Origin: Gp7-AA10 sp035516895
GTDB lineage: Bacteria; Acidobacteriota; Thermoanaerobaculia; Gp7-AA8
Assembly: GCA_035516895.1 (NCBI GenBank)
Contig: DATIZY010000358.1
Span: 1-35,086 of the forward strand
Reading direction: 5' to 3'
DNA length: 35,086 bases
Shown: positions 16,096 through 23,836 of the stretch, one piece after another
Layout: each line of letters starts with the position of its first letter
How positions within the stretch are numbered: position 1 is the stretch's first letter
Made by a program: the position numbers and the translations under genes
The notes under the pieces: model-generated
Told to the model about the DNA's origin: nothing
Databases searched by the model: none
Seen by the model: the letters and a program-made list of their open reading frames with translations, nothing else

Positions 16096-17547
16096 TCAGG
16101 CGCGCGCGAGCGCTTCCTCGCCCGCGAGCGCGTCGGCGATGCGCCGGAAGATCTCGAGATCGGAGATCGCGTTTCCCTTCGGCGGATACGCGGCGTGGAT
16201 CTCCTGCGCGCGTCCCTGCAGATTGGTGAACGTTCCTTCCTTCTCGGCGTGAATCGTCGATGGCAGCAGGACGTCGGCGACTTCGTTGAGCGGATGCGTC
16301 GCGTCCCACGAGTGGACGATGAGGAACTTCGCTTTGCGCAGCTCGGCGATGACTGCCGGGTCCTTCGCACGCTCGCTGAACTCGGCGTCGCAGATGTAGA
16401 GCACATCGACGTCGTTCATTTCGGGGATCTCGCCTTCGCCGGAGATCGCCGCTACGCCGCGATAGTTCGGTGCGGCCTGCGTTCCCTCGAGCCATTCGTA
16501 GCGCGATTTCATGCGAATCGGTCCGATCGGATCGACGGTGAGCGCAAATTGCGCGTTCGGGAACGCGTCCTTCGCCGCCTGCGCCTCTTCACTGGTCATG
16601 TTCGCCGAGGCAATCACGACCATCTTCGAGGCCGCGCGAATCGCCCTCTCGACCGCATCGAGAGCTTCGCTCCAGGTGACGATGCCGAGGGAGTCGTCTT
16701 CGTTGCGGAGCTTGGGGACGACGACGCGATCGGTGTCGTAGCGCTCGTACGAGAATCGGCCGTAGTCGCACAGCCAGTGATCGTTGACGTCGGGGTTCAC
16801 TCGCGGTCGATAGCGAAAGACCTGACCGTTGCGATGTCCGATGAAGATGTTGCAGCCGACGTCGCAGCCGTTGCAGACCGAGTCGGTCGATTCGAGGTTC
16901 CACACGCGCGATTCGAAGCGGAACTCGCGCGTGGTCAGTGCTCCGGTGGGGCAGACGTCGGTGACGCACGCCGACATCCAGTTGTCCAGCGGCGTTCCCG
17001 GAAACACCGCCACCTCGGTCGATGCGCCGCGCTTGAAGAACGCGAGCTCGTTCGTGCCGGTGATCTCCGCGCAGAAGCGAATGCACCGCGTGCAATGAAT
17101 GCATCGATTCATGTTCTGCACGACGTGCGGCCCGATCGCGGTGCGGTCCATGCCGGGATACGTCCGCTTGAACTCGCCGTAGCGCGAGACCACCGATCCG
17201 TAGTTGAACGAGTAGTCCTGCAGCGGACACTCGCCCGCTTTGTCGCAGATCGGGCAGTCGAGCGGATGGTTGATGAGCAGAAACTCCATCTGCGCGCGCC
17301 GCGCCTTGTCGGCCTTCTCGTTCCAGACATGAATCTTCATTCCGTCGCGAACGGTGGTCGCACAGCCGGCCTGCAGCTTCGGCATGCCTTCGACGTCGAC
17401 GAGGCACATCCGGCACTGGCCGACGATCGTCAGCGATGGGTGGTAGCAGAAATGCGGGACGTGAACGTCGGCGACTTTGGCGGCCTCAATGATGTTGATG
17501 CCGTCCTGCACTTCGACTTCGATGCCGTCGATGGTAACTTTAGCCAT
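16096..17547 (-). CDS. nuoG: NADH-quinone oxidoreductase subunit G (short form)
   Basis: The protein is 483 residues, much shorter than the E. coli subunit of about 900 but complete in iron-sulfur motifs. It has a ferredoxin-like [2Fe-2S] domain (FCYHPSLTIVGQCRMC), the His/Cys [4Fe-4S] motif HPLDCPICDKAGECPLQ, and CIHCTRCIRFC paired with VCPTGAL. An N7-type motif C-x2-C-x3-C-x27-C runs from VCNGCDVGC to WLCDYGR. The molybdopterin-oxidoreductase-like C-terminal part is reduced. It heads the minus-strand nuo operon, behind a sigma70-type promoter and a Rex operator. Confidence 0.95.
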   Translation of the reverse strand: MAKVTIDGIEVEVQDGINIIEAAKVADVHVPHFCYHPSLTIVGQCRMCLVDVEGMPKLQAGCATTVRDGMKIHVWNEKADKARRAQMEFLLINHPLDCPICDKAGECPLQDYSFNYGSVVSRYGEFKRTYPGMDRTAIGPHVVQNMNRCIHCTRCIRFCAEITGTNELAFFKRGASTEVAVFPGTPLDNWMSACVTDVCPTGALTTREFRFESRVWNLESTDSVCNGCDVGCNIFIGHRNGQVFRYRPRVNPDVNDHWLCDYGRFSYERYDTDRVVVPKLRNEDDSLGIVTWSEALDAVERAIRAASKMVVIASANMTSEEAQAAKDAFPNAQFALTVDPIGPIRMKSRYEWLEGTQAAPNYRGVAAISGEGEIPEMNDVDVLYICDAEFSERAKDPAVIAELRKAKFLIVHSWDATHPLNEVADVLLPSTIHAEKEGTFTNLQGRAQEIHAAYPPKGNAISDLEIFRRIADALAGEEALARA

Positions 17548-17577
17548 GGGGGCGGGATGAAATCCTCACGGCCGAGC

Positions 17578-17595
17578 CCGTGAAAAATTTCACAA
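17578..17595 (-). promoter_or_regulatory. Rex operator upstream of nuoG
   Basis: On the plus strand the site reads CCGTGAAAAATTTCACAA. The Rex consensus is TTGTGAAAWWTTTCACAA; 16 of 18 positions agree, with both GTGAAA/TTTCAC halves perfect. It begins just downstream of the predicted -10 box and ends 30 bp before the nuoG ATG, a position suited to blocking initiation. Rex itself is encoded at the far end of the operon. Confidence 0.88.
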
Positions 17596-17601
17596 GGGCG
17601 G

Positions 17602-17631
17602 AGAATACTCGCGCGCGACGGCGCGCGTCAA
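17602..17631 (-). promoter_or_regulatory. predicted sigma70-type promoter of the nuoG operon
   Basis: Read on the minus strand: -35 TTGACG (17631-17626), an 18-bp spacer, and -10 TATTCT (17607-17602). Each box matches 5 of 6 consensus positions. Transcription would start near 17595, at the upstream edge of the Rex operator. The leader would be about 48 nt, with only a weak GAGG far from the ATG as a possible ribosome binding site. Confidence 0.65.
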
Positions 17632-17634
17632 CGG

Positions 17635-17707
17635 AAGGATGAAGGCAGAAGGATGAAGGATGAATCGGGCGGCGCGATTCATCCTTCATCCTTCCTCCTT
17701 CATCCTT
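17635..17707. repeat. inverted AAGGATG heptamer hairpin
   Basis: Four units (AAGGATG, AAGGCAG, AAGGATG, AAGGATG; 17635-17662) face four inverted units (CATCCTT twice, CCTCCTT, CATCCTT; 17680-17707). The stem of about 28 bp has a 17-nt loop. It separates the divergent nuoG promoter and the ppiC-like gene, and lies only 3 bp upstream of the nuoG -35 box. Confidence 0.9.
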
Positions 17708-17723
17708 TGTGAAAGTCGAAAGC

Positions 17724-18683
17724 ATGAAAAAAGATCTCATCATCGCTCTTGTCGCGGCGCTCATCGTCGCTGCCGTCTGCTACGGGCTCGTTGCCGTGCG
17801 ACCTCCGTTCCAGCCCGTGATTTCGCATCCGTTTTCGGCGACGCAAAGCTCCGCCGCCGCGGCCGCGCCGGAGGGGAACGTGGTCATCCGCATCAACGGC
17901 GAGCCGATCACCGAGCAGGAGTTCAGCGCGGCGTATCAGTCGATGCCGCCCGAGGCGCAGCAGCAGTTCGCGGGCGAGCAGGGGAGGATGGCGTTCGCCG
18001 AGCAGCTCGTTCGCATGAAGCTCCTCGAGCAGGAGGCGAAGCGCCTCGGTCTTGAAAACGATCCGAAGATCGCAGGCCAGCTCGCCGCGCAGCGGATGGA
18101 TCTGCTCGCGGACGCGGCGGCGTCGAAGCTCACCCCGCAGCCGAGCGAAGCAGCGATTCAAAAGTACTACGACGAAAACAAAGGACGCCTCGAGAGCGTG
18201 GACGTCAGCCACATCCTCATCGCATACGCCGGCGGCGGGATTCCCGCGCGCGGCGGCGCGCCCGCACCGCCCGAGACCGAGGCGATGAACAAGGCGTTGA
18301 AGATCTACGACGAGCTGCGCAAAGGCGCCGACTTCGCGACTGCGGCAAAGCAGTACTCGGACGACGTCGCGAGCGCGCAGCGCGGAGGCGAGCTCGGGCC
18401 GGTCGGCCGCGGCATGCTGCCGCCGGAGCTCGAAGCGCGCGTGTTCGAGATTCCCGCGGGGCAGATCAGCGGGCCGATTCCGTCGCCGTACGGCATTCAC
18501 ATTTTCAAAGTGAACTCGCGCGGCGCCGCGCCCCTCGCCACGATCCGAGCCGCGCTCGTGCAACGCCTGCGGCAGAAAAACATGTACGACCAGGTCGACG
18601 CTCTCCGGCAGAAGGCGAGCGTCGTCTTCGATCCGAAATTCTTCCCGACGGTGAAAAACATACCGAACCGCAAGCCTTCCTAA
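17724..18683 (+). CDS. parvulin-type peptidyl-prolyl isomerase (PpiC/SurA family)
   Basis: The protein is 319 residues from ATG at 17724; a GTG 15 nt upstream is possible but less likely. An N-terminal membrane anchor or signal (LIIALVAALIVAAVCYGLVA) is followed by a SurA-like helical N-domain (VVIRINGEPITEQEFSAAY). A rotamase domain at about 145-265 contains VDVSHILIAY, GADFATAAKQYSDD, GGELGPVGRGMLPPELEARV and PYGIHIFKV. It would catalyse prolyl isomerisation or act as a chaperone in the periplasm. Only 2 nt separate it from the dehydrogenase gene downstream, so they form an operon. A TTGTGAAA half-site lies just upstream. Confidence 0.9.
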   Translation: MKKDLIIALVAALIVAAVCYGLVAVRPPFQPVISHPFSATQSSAAAAAPEGNVVIRINGEPITEQEFSAAYQSMPPEAQQQFAGEQGRMAFAEQLVRMKLLEQEAKRLGLENDPKIAGQLAAQRMDLLADAAASKLTPQPSEAAIQKYYDENKGRLESVDVSHILIAYAGGGIPARGGAPAPPETEAMNKALKIYDELRKGADFATAAKQYSDDVASAQRGGELGPVGRGMLPPELEARVFEIPAGQISGPIPSPYGIHIFKVNSRGAAPLATIRAALVQRLRQKNMYDQVDALRQKASVVFDPKFFPTVKNIPNRKPS

Positions 18684-18685
18684 TC

Positions 18686-19789
18686 ATGAAAATTCTCGTT
18701 CTGGGCGCCGGCCGGATGGGCTACGGCGCCGTTTTCGATCTCGTCCATCAGCCGGACGTCGAGCGCGTCACCGTCGCCGATGCCGTTGCCGAGCGCGCGC
18801 ATCACGTCGCGTCGGCGGTGGGCAGCGGCAAAGCGGTTCCGCTGCACGCCGACGTCGCCGATCACCGAGCGGCCGTCGATGTCATGCGCGGCCACGACGC
18901 GGTGCTGAGCTGCGTCGTCTACAAACTCAACGCGGGCCTCGCGCGCGCTGCCATCGAAGCGCGCGCGAACTTCTGCGACCTCGGCGGCAACAATGACGTC
19001 GTCGCCGAGGAGCTGGCGCTCGATCGCGAAGCGAAGGCGGCCGGCATCAACATCATTCCCGATTGCGGCCTCGCGCCCGGAATGGTGGCGATGCTCGTCG
19101 CGCACGCCGCCGCGCGATTCGCGAAGATCGACTCGATTCACATTCGCGTCGGCGGTCTGCCGCAGAATCCGAAACCGCCGCTCGATTACCAGATGGTGTT
19201 CTCGGTCGAAGGACTGATCAACGAGTACGTCGAGCCGGCGCGCATCGTCCGGAACGGCGAGATCACCAACGTCCAGTCGATGACCGAGATCGAGCCGATC
19301 GAATTTCCGCAGCCATTCGGAAAACTCGAAGCGTTTCAGACGTCGGGCGGGACATCGACGCTGCCCGACACGTTCCGCGGCAAAGTGCGCGACCTCGATT
19401 ACAAAACGATCCGCTACCCCGGCCACTGCGAAAAGTTCAAAACGATGATCGACCTCGGCCTCTGCCACGGCGAGGCGCGGAAGATGTTCGGCGAGCTCCT
19501 CGTGCGCAATCTTCCGCACGACGAACCCGACGTAGTTCTGGTGCGGGTCGAAGTCTCCGGCGGCGGCCGCACGCTGCGCTACGACATCATCGATCGCTTC
19601 GACGAGAAGACGGGACTCAGCGCGATGATGCGCACCACCGCGTTTCCCGCGGCGATCGTCGCGCTGATGATGGCGCGCGGCCAGACGACGTCGAAAGGCG
19701 CGCTGCCGCAGGAGCGATGCCTTCCGCCCGATCGATTCATGAAGGAGCTCGCCGCGCGCGACATTCGCGTGGTCGAGGAGTGGGTGTAG
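18686..19789 (+). CDS. saccharopine dehydrogenase family oxidoreductase
   Basis: The protein is 367 residues. The N-terminal Rossmann fold has MKILVLGAGRMGYGAVFDL. The middle carries CDLGGNNDVV and PDCGLAPGMVAML, signatures of the saccharopine / lysine dehydrogenase group. The C-terminal substrate domain includes IRYPGHCEKFKTMIDLGLC. Members reduce or oxidise amino-acid-derived imines with NAD(P), for example L-lysine dehydrogenase or carboxynorspermidine synthase-like enzymes; the substrate cannot be fixed here. It is co-transcribed with the prolyl isomerase. Its stop codon TAG is part of a REP element. Confidence 0.9.
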   Translation: MKILVLGAGRMGYGAVFDLVHQPDVERVTVADAVAERAHHVASAVGSGKAVPLHADVADHRAAVDVMRGHDAVLSCVVYKLNAGLARAAIEARANFCDLGGNNDVVAEELALDREAKAAGINIIPDCGLAPGMVAMLVAHAAARFAKIDSIHIRVGGLPQNPKPPLDYQMVFSVEGLINEYVEPARIVRNGEITNVQSMTEIEPIEFPQPFGKLEAFQTSGGTSTLPDTFRGKVRDLDYKTIRYPGHCEKFKTMIDLGLCHGEARKMFGELLVRNLPHDEPDVVLVRVEVSGGGRTLRYDIIDRFDEKTGLSAMMRTTAFPAAIVALMMARGQTTSKGALPQERCLPPDRFMKELAARDIRVVEEWV

Positions 19790-19808
19790 GGCACGGCTGC
19801 GGAGCCTG
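19786..19808 (+). repeat. degenerate REP with GTAG at a stop codon
   Basis: GTAG (19786-19789) is followed by GGCACGGCTGCGGAGCC, a degraded copy of the hairpin found intact at 23764-23782 and 34775-34793. TAG is the stop of the upstream dehydrogenase gene. Confidence 0.65.
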
Positions 19809-19900
19809 ACCTGAGCGCCGCGAAGGGTGCCTCGGCCGGATGCGGCCCGGCCCGACACGCGATGGACGTTGGCAAACGAGTCGAATAGACTTACGCGCGC

Positions 19901-20251
19901 TTGAACATCATCAAGAACAAGGTCGACGACGTCACGATCCTCGACATCCAGGGCGTGATCAAGCTCGGCGAAAGCGCGCGTGAGTTTTCGAGCTACCTCG
20001 AAAAAGTGCTCAACGACGACACCGGGCCTGTCATGATCAACTTCGAAGCGATCAACTACATGGACTCCACGGGCCTCGGCGAGTTGATCGGCTACCTTCA
20101 GAAATTCGAGGACCGCCAGCGAAAGATGGCATTGGTAAAACCTTCGCATCGCATTCTCGCGTTGCTGAAGATCACCAAGCTCGACACCGTGTTCAAGATT
20201 TTTGATTCACGCGAGAGCGCGCTGGCCTATCTCAACGAACCGGCTGCTTGA
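19901..20251 (+). CDS. STAS-domain protein, anti-sigma factor antagonist type
   Basis: The protein is 116 residues and has a single STAS domain. The phosphorylatable serine is in YMDSTGLGELI, the key motif of SpoIIAA/RsbV-like antagonists. The start is TTG at 19901 (NIIKNKVDDVTILDIQGV); no earlier in-frame ATG and no clear ribosome binding site are seen. Such proteins bind and release anti-sigma kinases when dephosphorylated. No cognate RsbW/SpoIIAB kinase or phosphatase is in the window. It appears to be monocistronic, upstream of nuoA with a repeat between. Confidence 0.88.
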   Translation: MNIIKNKVDDVTILDIQGVIKLGESAREFSSYLEKVLNDDTGPVMINFEAINYMDSTGLGELIGYLQKFEDRQRKMALVKPSHRILALLKITKLDTVFKIFDSRESALAYLNEPAA

Positions 20252-20258
20252 CGCCGGC

Positions 20259-20353
20259 GTCACCACGAGCGTGAGCGAGGAGTCTCGGGCGGTTTCAAAA
20301 ACCACGACCGCGATCCGGCTAAGCCCTGGTTCCCTAGCTGCGATCGGGATGAC
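20259..20353. repeat. 95-bp imperfect inverted repeat upstream of nuoA
   Basis: The ends are related inverted sequences: GTCACCACGAGCGTGAGCGA on the left, and GTCATCCCGATCGCAGCTAG on the reverse strand from the right. The interior holds GCGGTTTC...CACGACCGC. I take it for a non-autonomous dispersed element. It fills most of the gap between the STAS gene and nuoA. The right end carries CATAAT (20353-20358), a possible -10 box for nuoA. Confidence 0.55.
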
Positions 20354-20370
20354 ATAATCGCGCGGCTTTT

Positions 20371-20742
20371 ATGACCCACACCTTTCTCCCCGTCCTCATC
20401 ATGATGATCATCGCCGTCGGAATCGGCGGCGTGATCCTCGCGCTCAGCTGGATGCTCGGCAAACATCAGCGCAATCCGGCGAAGCTCGCGCCGTACGAAA
20501 GCGGCGTGCCGCCGCTCGATCAGAACCGCAAGCGCGTCAACGTCCGCTTCTACCAGATCGCGATGCTCTTCATCCTGTTCGACATCGAGGCGGCGTTTCT
20601 CTATCCGTGGGCCGTGATTTACCGCGATGCGAGCACGGGCCCCTCGGGGCTGTTTCTATTCGGCGAGATGATTGTCTTCATCGCTCTTCTCGCCGTCGGA
20701 TATGTTTACGTTTGGAAGAAGAAGGCTTTTGACTGGGACTGA
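20371..20742 (+). CDS. nuoA: NADH-quinone oxidoreductase subunit A
   Basis: The protein is 123 residues with three membrane helices. Conserved features are KLAPYESGVPPLD (the quinone-site loop with Glu and Cys/Gly positions), VRFYQIAMLFILFDIEAAFL and YPWAVIY. It normally precedes nuoBCD, but here nuoE follows after 54 bp and B, C and D are absent. It starts the plus-strand nuo group. Confidence 0.96.
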   Translation: MTHTFLPVLIMMIIAVGIGGVILALSWMLGKHQRNPAKLAPYESGVPPLDQNRKRVNVRFYQIAMLFILFDIEAAFLYPWAVIYRDASTGPSGLFLFGEMIVFIALLAVGYVYVWKKKAFDWD

Positions 20743-20747
20743 ACGGC

Positions 20748-20790
20748 TCCTGAGTGCTGAGCTCAGGACTCAGGACCCAGGACTCAGGAC
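20748..20790. repeat. TCAGGAC heptamer array between nuoA and nuoE
   Basis: Three TCAGGAC units and one CCAGGAC unit (20763-20790) are preceded by the inverted, degenerate units CTCCTGA and GTGCTGA. It is the same unit type as the hairpin at 13367-13418, although the two loci are on opposite transcription units of complex I. Confidence 0.85.
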
Positions 20791-20796
20791 TCGCTG

Positions 20797-21327
20797 ATGG
20801 CTGAACTCCGACCCGAAAATCCGTACGCACCCGATCGATTCCCCGATCCGCAGAAGCACGTCGAGTTTCCGCCCGAGGCGAAAAAGCGGTTCGAGCACAT
20901 CCTGACGCGCTATCCGACGAAAGAGGCGGCGCTGATGCCCGCGCTGCATCTGGCGCAGGAAGTGTGGGGATGGATCCCTCCCGAGGTGGTGGTGTACGTC
21001 GGGTCGCTGCTGGATCTGTCGCCGGCGACCGTGTTCGGCGTCGTGTCGTTCTACAACATGTTCAACCAGAAGCCGGTCGGGAAATATCACCTGCAGGTCT
21101 GCACGAATCTGAGCTGCATGGTCAACCGCGCGTACGACATCTACGATCACCTCTGCGACAAACTGAACGTGCAGCCGGGGCAGACGACCTCCGACGGCAG
21201 GTACACCATCACTGAGGTCGAGTGCCTCGGCTCCTGCGGCACCGCGCCGGTGGTGCAGATCAACAACGACTATCACGAGAACATGACCGTGCAGTCGATG
21301 GACGACCTGCTCACGAAGCTGAAGTAA
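20797..21327 (+). CDS. nuoE: NADH-quinone oxidoreductase subunit E
   Basis: The protein is 176 residues. The thioredoxin-like [2Fe-2S] domain has the four cysteine ligands in CTNLSC and ECLGSCGTAPV. The N-terminal helical part contains FEHILTRYPTKEAALMPALH and LAQEVWGWIPPEVV. It passes electrons within the NADH-oxidising module with NuoF. Its stop abuts directly the stop of the opposite-strand gene, with no gap, so nuoF is separated from it by 2.5 kb. Confidence 0.95.
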   Translation: MAELRPENPYAPDRFPDPQKHVEFPPEAKKRFEHILTRYPTKEAALMPALHLAQEVWGWIPPEVVVYVGSLLDLSPATVFGVVSFYNMFNQKPVGKYHLQVCTNLSCMVNRAYDIYDHLCDKLNVQPGQTTSDGRYTITEVECLGSCGTAPVVQINNDYHENMTVQSMDDLLTKLK

Positions 21328-23475
21328 TCACCGCTGCGTGAAGCTGTACTTCCACGTGCCCGATCCGTCCGAGGCCGGTAAAAATCCGCCGACCGTCCCG
21401 TCGGGCTTGATGTCGAGCCGCTGAAGGACATCGTCCGGTGGAAACCAGCTTCCCCACGTCAGCTCATTCGAGAGCGGATCCAGGTCGGGGCACGTAATGG
21501 TGAACATCGCCGGTTGCGTGACCACGATCGAAAATATGCCCTTGCGGTACGTCGCGCTGCCTTGAGGGGCGAAGTTGAAGGTAAAGAAGGATGCGGTGAC
21601 CGGCTCGTTGCCGCCCCCCGTGGAGCTGCATCCCTGACTCGTCTGACCGCCGACGCTCGAGCTGCTCTCTGCCGAGGGCGTGTAGTGGTAGCCGAGTGTG
21701 TTCAAGGGCGCGGTTGAGGGGTCGTCCGGGTCGGCGGTCGCTGTTACGACTCTCGTCATTTGCCCGACTTCGGTGTTTGTCGCCGGTCCGTTCGTGAACG
21801 TGGCGGTGCCCTGCCACTTGCATCCGATGTTCGTGGCGATGAGGAGCGGATCGAGCGCGGGCGGCTTCAGGTGACGGTCGCCATCGGTGTCGCTGTTGGT
21901 GATGATGAGGACGAGCTCATCGACGTGCTCGTCCGGCAGCTCCTGACAAAACGTCTTCATGTGAACGCCGCTCCAGTCTTCGGGCGGCTGCCATTCTCCG
22001 TTGCGTTTCAGAATCGCGTGTACGGAAGCGCCGCGCGTCGCGTCGGCTGCGTCGGCCCACGTGTACTGCTGACCGTAATCGATCGGCGGAACGGTGTAGT
22101 CGGCGGTCGTCATCTGAAAGGTGATGCCGTTCAGGAAGGCGAATGAGCGGACGCTCGGGTCGATGACGGCGTGGATGTACCTGGCCGACAAGCCGGGCAG
22201 GTCGATGTCGAAATTCGCGTAGAGGTCGGGCGCGGCGGCCATTCGGCCTGCCTCTTCGGCGGGCGTGAGCGTGATCTCGTCCCACTGATTGAAGACGTCC
22301 TGCGGCGCGTGGTTCCACGCGTCGAGCGCGAACTCGGGCCAGCGCTCTTTGAATCCGCCGGGGATGGCGCTGTCGACGGCGCTCGCGGCATCGTGATCGG
22401 CGGTGGCGTCCCAGATGTTCCTGATGATGGAGTCGCCGTACTTGCGCGAGAGGTAGAGGAAGAACAGATACGCGCCGTATTCGTGCTGCGTCGGATCGAC
22501 GAGCGTGAGGGATTTATCGGGCGCGTTGAACCAGATCGGCGCCGCCCGCTGCTCCTTTCCCGAGTTGCCGAGGCGCTGGTGGTAGTCCATGGCCCATTGA
22601 GCGGTCGCCTCCATCAGCCACTTGTAGGATGGAAGAACGAAGACGCCCTGGACGTCGTAAGTGAACTGCATGACGTGGAACAGCTCGTGTGCGAGCGTGG
22701 CCTGCGGTCCGTCGGGCGCGGTGCGCTGCAGCAGGACGAAGCTCGAGATCGCGTTCGTCGCCGGCGTGTAAGGGACGGTCTGGCTCGTCCTGACATCGGC
22801 GAGCGCGATGTCGATCGCGTCATCGCCGCCGCGGCAGGGGAGAAGCTCGCCGTCGTCCGGGATGTCGTTGCGGCCGAGCAGCGATTCGTATTGCTGCAAC
22901 GCCGAATCGCCGTCTTCAACGATGTCATGCGCCACGGTCGAATCTTCCGGATGTTTGTTCTTCTGCCACCACACGCGGATGCTTCCGCTCGACGATTCCA
23001 CCGAGTCCCATTCGTCGGTGTTCACCGGTCCGCAGAACTGGAGCGGGTTCGACTGAGGACGGACCGAAGCGGCGGCGACTTTTCCAGCCCGGGTGTCTGC
23101 CCAGCTGCCGGACTGGAATGGCGGGATGAGGAACGGAGCGATGGCATCTTGAATGTCGGGCGGCAGCGAGTCCCATTGCGCCGCGGCCTCAGCGAGGGAG
23201 CTGCTGTCGAGCGGCGGGGCGGCGTTGCCGCGATAGCTGTCGGGGAGGCGCGGATCGCCGAAATCGGCGAAGACGCGGTACATCAGCGCGGTGTTCGCGT
23301 CGATCTCGCCGGCGGCGAGGGCCTGATCGATGAGCGCCTCGCTCGAGACGACTGCGGGAGGGACGACGGCGCGCCGCCGGACGGCGGCGGCCGCGGCCGG
23401 AAATGCCGCTCCTGCGAGAAGGACCGCAAACATCGTGACGAGAAGAGAGGGACGAGGATTCCAGGGCATATACAT
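21328..23475 (-). CDS. secreted HExxH putative metalloprotease
   Basis: The protein is 715 residues (ATG at 23475 or 23469) with a Sec signal peptide ending near AFPAAAAA. At residues 263-267, HELFH lies in TLAHELFHVMQFTYD, followed by Glu289 in WLMEATAQWAMDY. This spacing is that of a gluzincin-type zinc peptidase (HExxH plus downstream Glu). The region beyond is beta-rich and contains paired cysteines. I do not recognise a named family; the active-site pattern, not similarity, supports the peptidase idea. The gene is wedged antisense between nuoE and nuoF, with its stop touching that of nuoE. It could equally be an inactive secreted relative. Confidence 0.75.
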   Translation of the reverse strand: MYMPWNPRPSLLVTMFAVLLAGAAFPAAAAAVRRRAVVPPAVVSSEALIDQALAAGEIDANTALMYRVFADFGDPRLPDSYRGNAAPPLDSSSLAEAAAQWDSLPPDIQDAIAPFLIPPFQSGSWADTRAGKVAAASVRPQSNPLQFCGPVNTDEWDSVESSSGSIRVWWQKNKHPEDSTVAHDIVEDGDSALQQYESLLGRNDIPDDGELLPCRGGDDAIDIALADVRTSQTVPYTPATNAISSFVLLQRTAPDGPQATLAHELFHVMQFTYDVQGVFVLPSYKWLMEATAQWAMDYHQRLGNSGKEQRAAPIWFNAPDKSLTLVDPTQHEYGAYLFFLYLSRKYGDSIIRNIWDATADHDAASAVDSAIPGGFKERWPEFALDAWNHAPQDVFNQWDEITLTPAEEAGRMAAAPDLYANFDIDLPGLSARYIHAVIDPSVRSFAFLNGITFQMTTADYTVPPIDYGQQYTWADAADATRGASVHAILKRNGEWQPPEDWSGVHMKTFCQELPDEHVDELVLIITNSDTDGDRHLKPPALDPLLIATNIGCKWQGTATFTNGPATNTEVGQMTRVVTATADPDDPSTAPLNTLGYHYTPSAESSSSVGGQTSQGCSSTGGGNEPVTASFFTFNFAPQGSATYRKGIFSIVVTQPAMFTITCPDLDPLSNELTWGSWFPPDDVLQRLDIKPDGTVGGFLPASDGSGTWKYSFTQR

Positions 23476-23576
23476 GGATATCCATGCATGAATCGCTTTC
23501 CATGCGGATTCTCTTCCCGTCAGGGCCGCGATCGAGCTCGTTGAAATCGCGAAACCGATGGGGCCGGCGGGGATTC

Positions 23577-23782
23577 GGCACGGCGCAGCCGTGCCCTACA
23601 GTGATGCCGCGCGCGTGGCACGCGGGCCTGCGCCGTGCCGGACGCGATCGTCGTCTCCGCGCGCGTGGCACGCGGCTGCGCCGCGCCGAACCCGATTGTC
23701 GTCTCGAGCGCGCGGCACGCGGCTGCGCCGTGCCGAACCCGATTGTCGCCTCCGCGCGTGTAGGGCACGGCTGCGCCGTGCC
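23577..23782. repeat. REP array upstream of nuoF
   Basis: The 361-bp gap between the HExxH gene and nuoF holds no gene. It contains an intact REP at each end: 23577-23599 (minus orientation) and 23760-23782 (plus), each GTAG plus GGCACGGCTGCGCCGTGCC. Three diverged copies (about 23615, 23665 and 23711) lie between them, spaced 47-50 bp and separated by the shared spacer CCGAACCCGATTGTCGTCTC. A 14-bp palindrome CATGGATATCCATG lies at 23473-23486, at the start of the HExxH gene. Confidence 0.85.
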
Positions 23783-23836
23783 GAACCCCGGCTCCTGGAG
23801 GGCGGCGCAGAAAGTGTAGTATCCGCAGTTCAGCGC

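Noticed and set aside
15354..16229. Plus-strand open frame of 291 codons opposite nuoH
   Set aside because: It is an antisense shadow of a clear complex I gene, Arg/Asp/Glu-rich with no family features. Similar long antisense frames opposite nuoL, nuoM and nuoN were rejected for the same reason.
17707..17724. Second Rex operator upstream of the prolyl isomerase
   Set aside because: Only the left half TTGTGAAA is present; the inverted half is lost, and part of it overlaps the heptamer repeat.
23615..23690. Sigma54 promoters (TGGCACG motifs)
   Set aside because: The motif is part of the REP hairpin and the TTGC half and spacing do not fit.
23577..23782. CRISPR-like array
   Set aside because: Copies are palindromic, unequal and inverted at one end; spacers are shared rather than unique, and no cas genes are near. 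They are REP elements.
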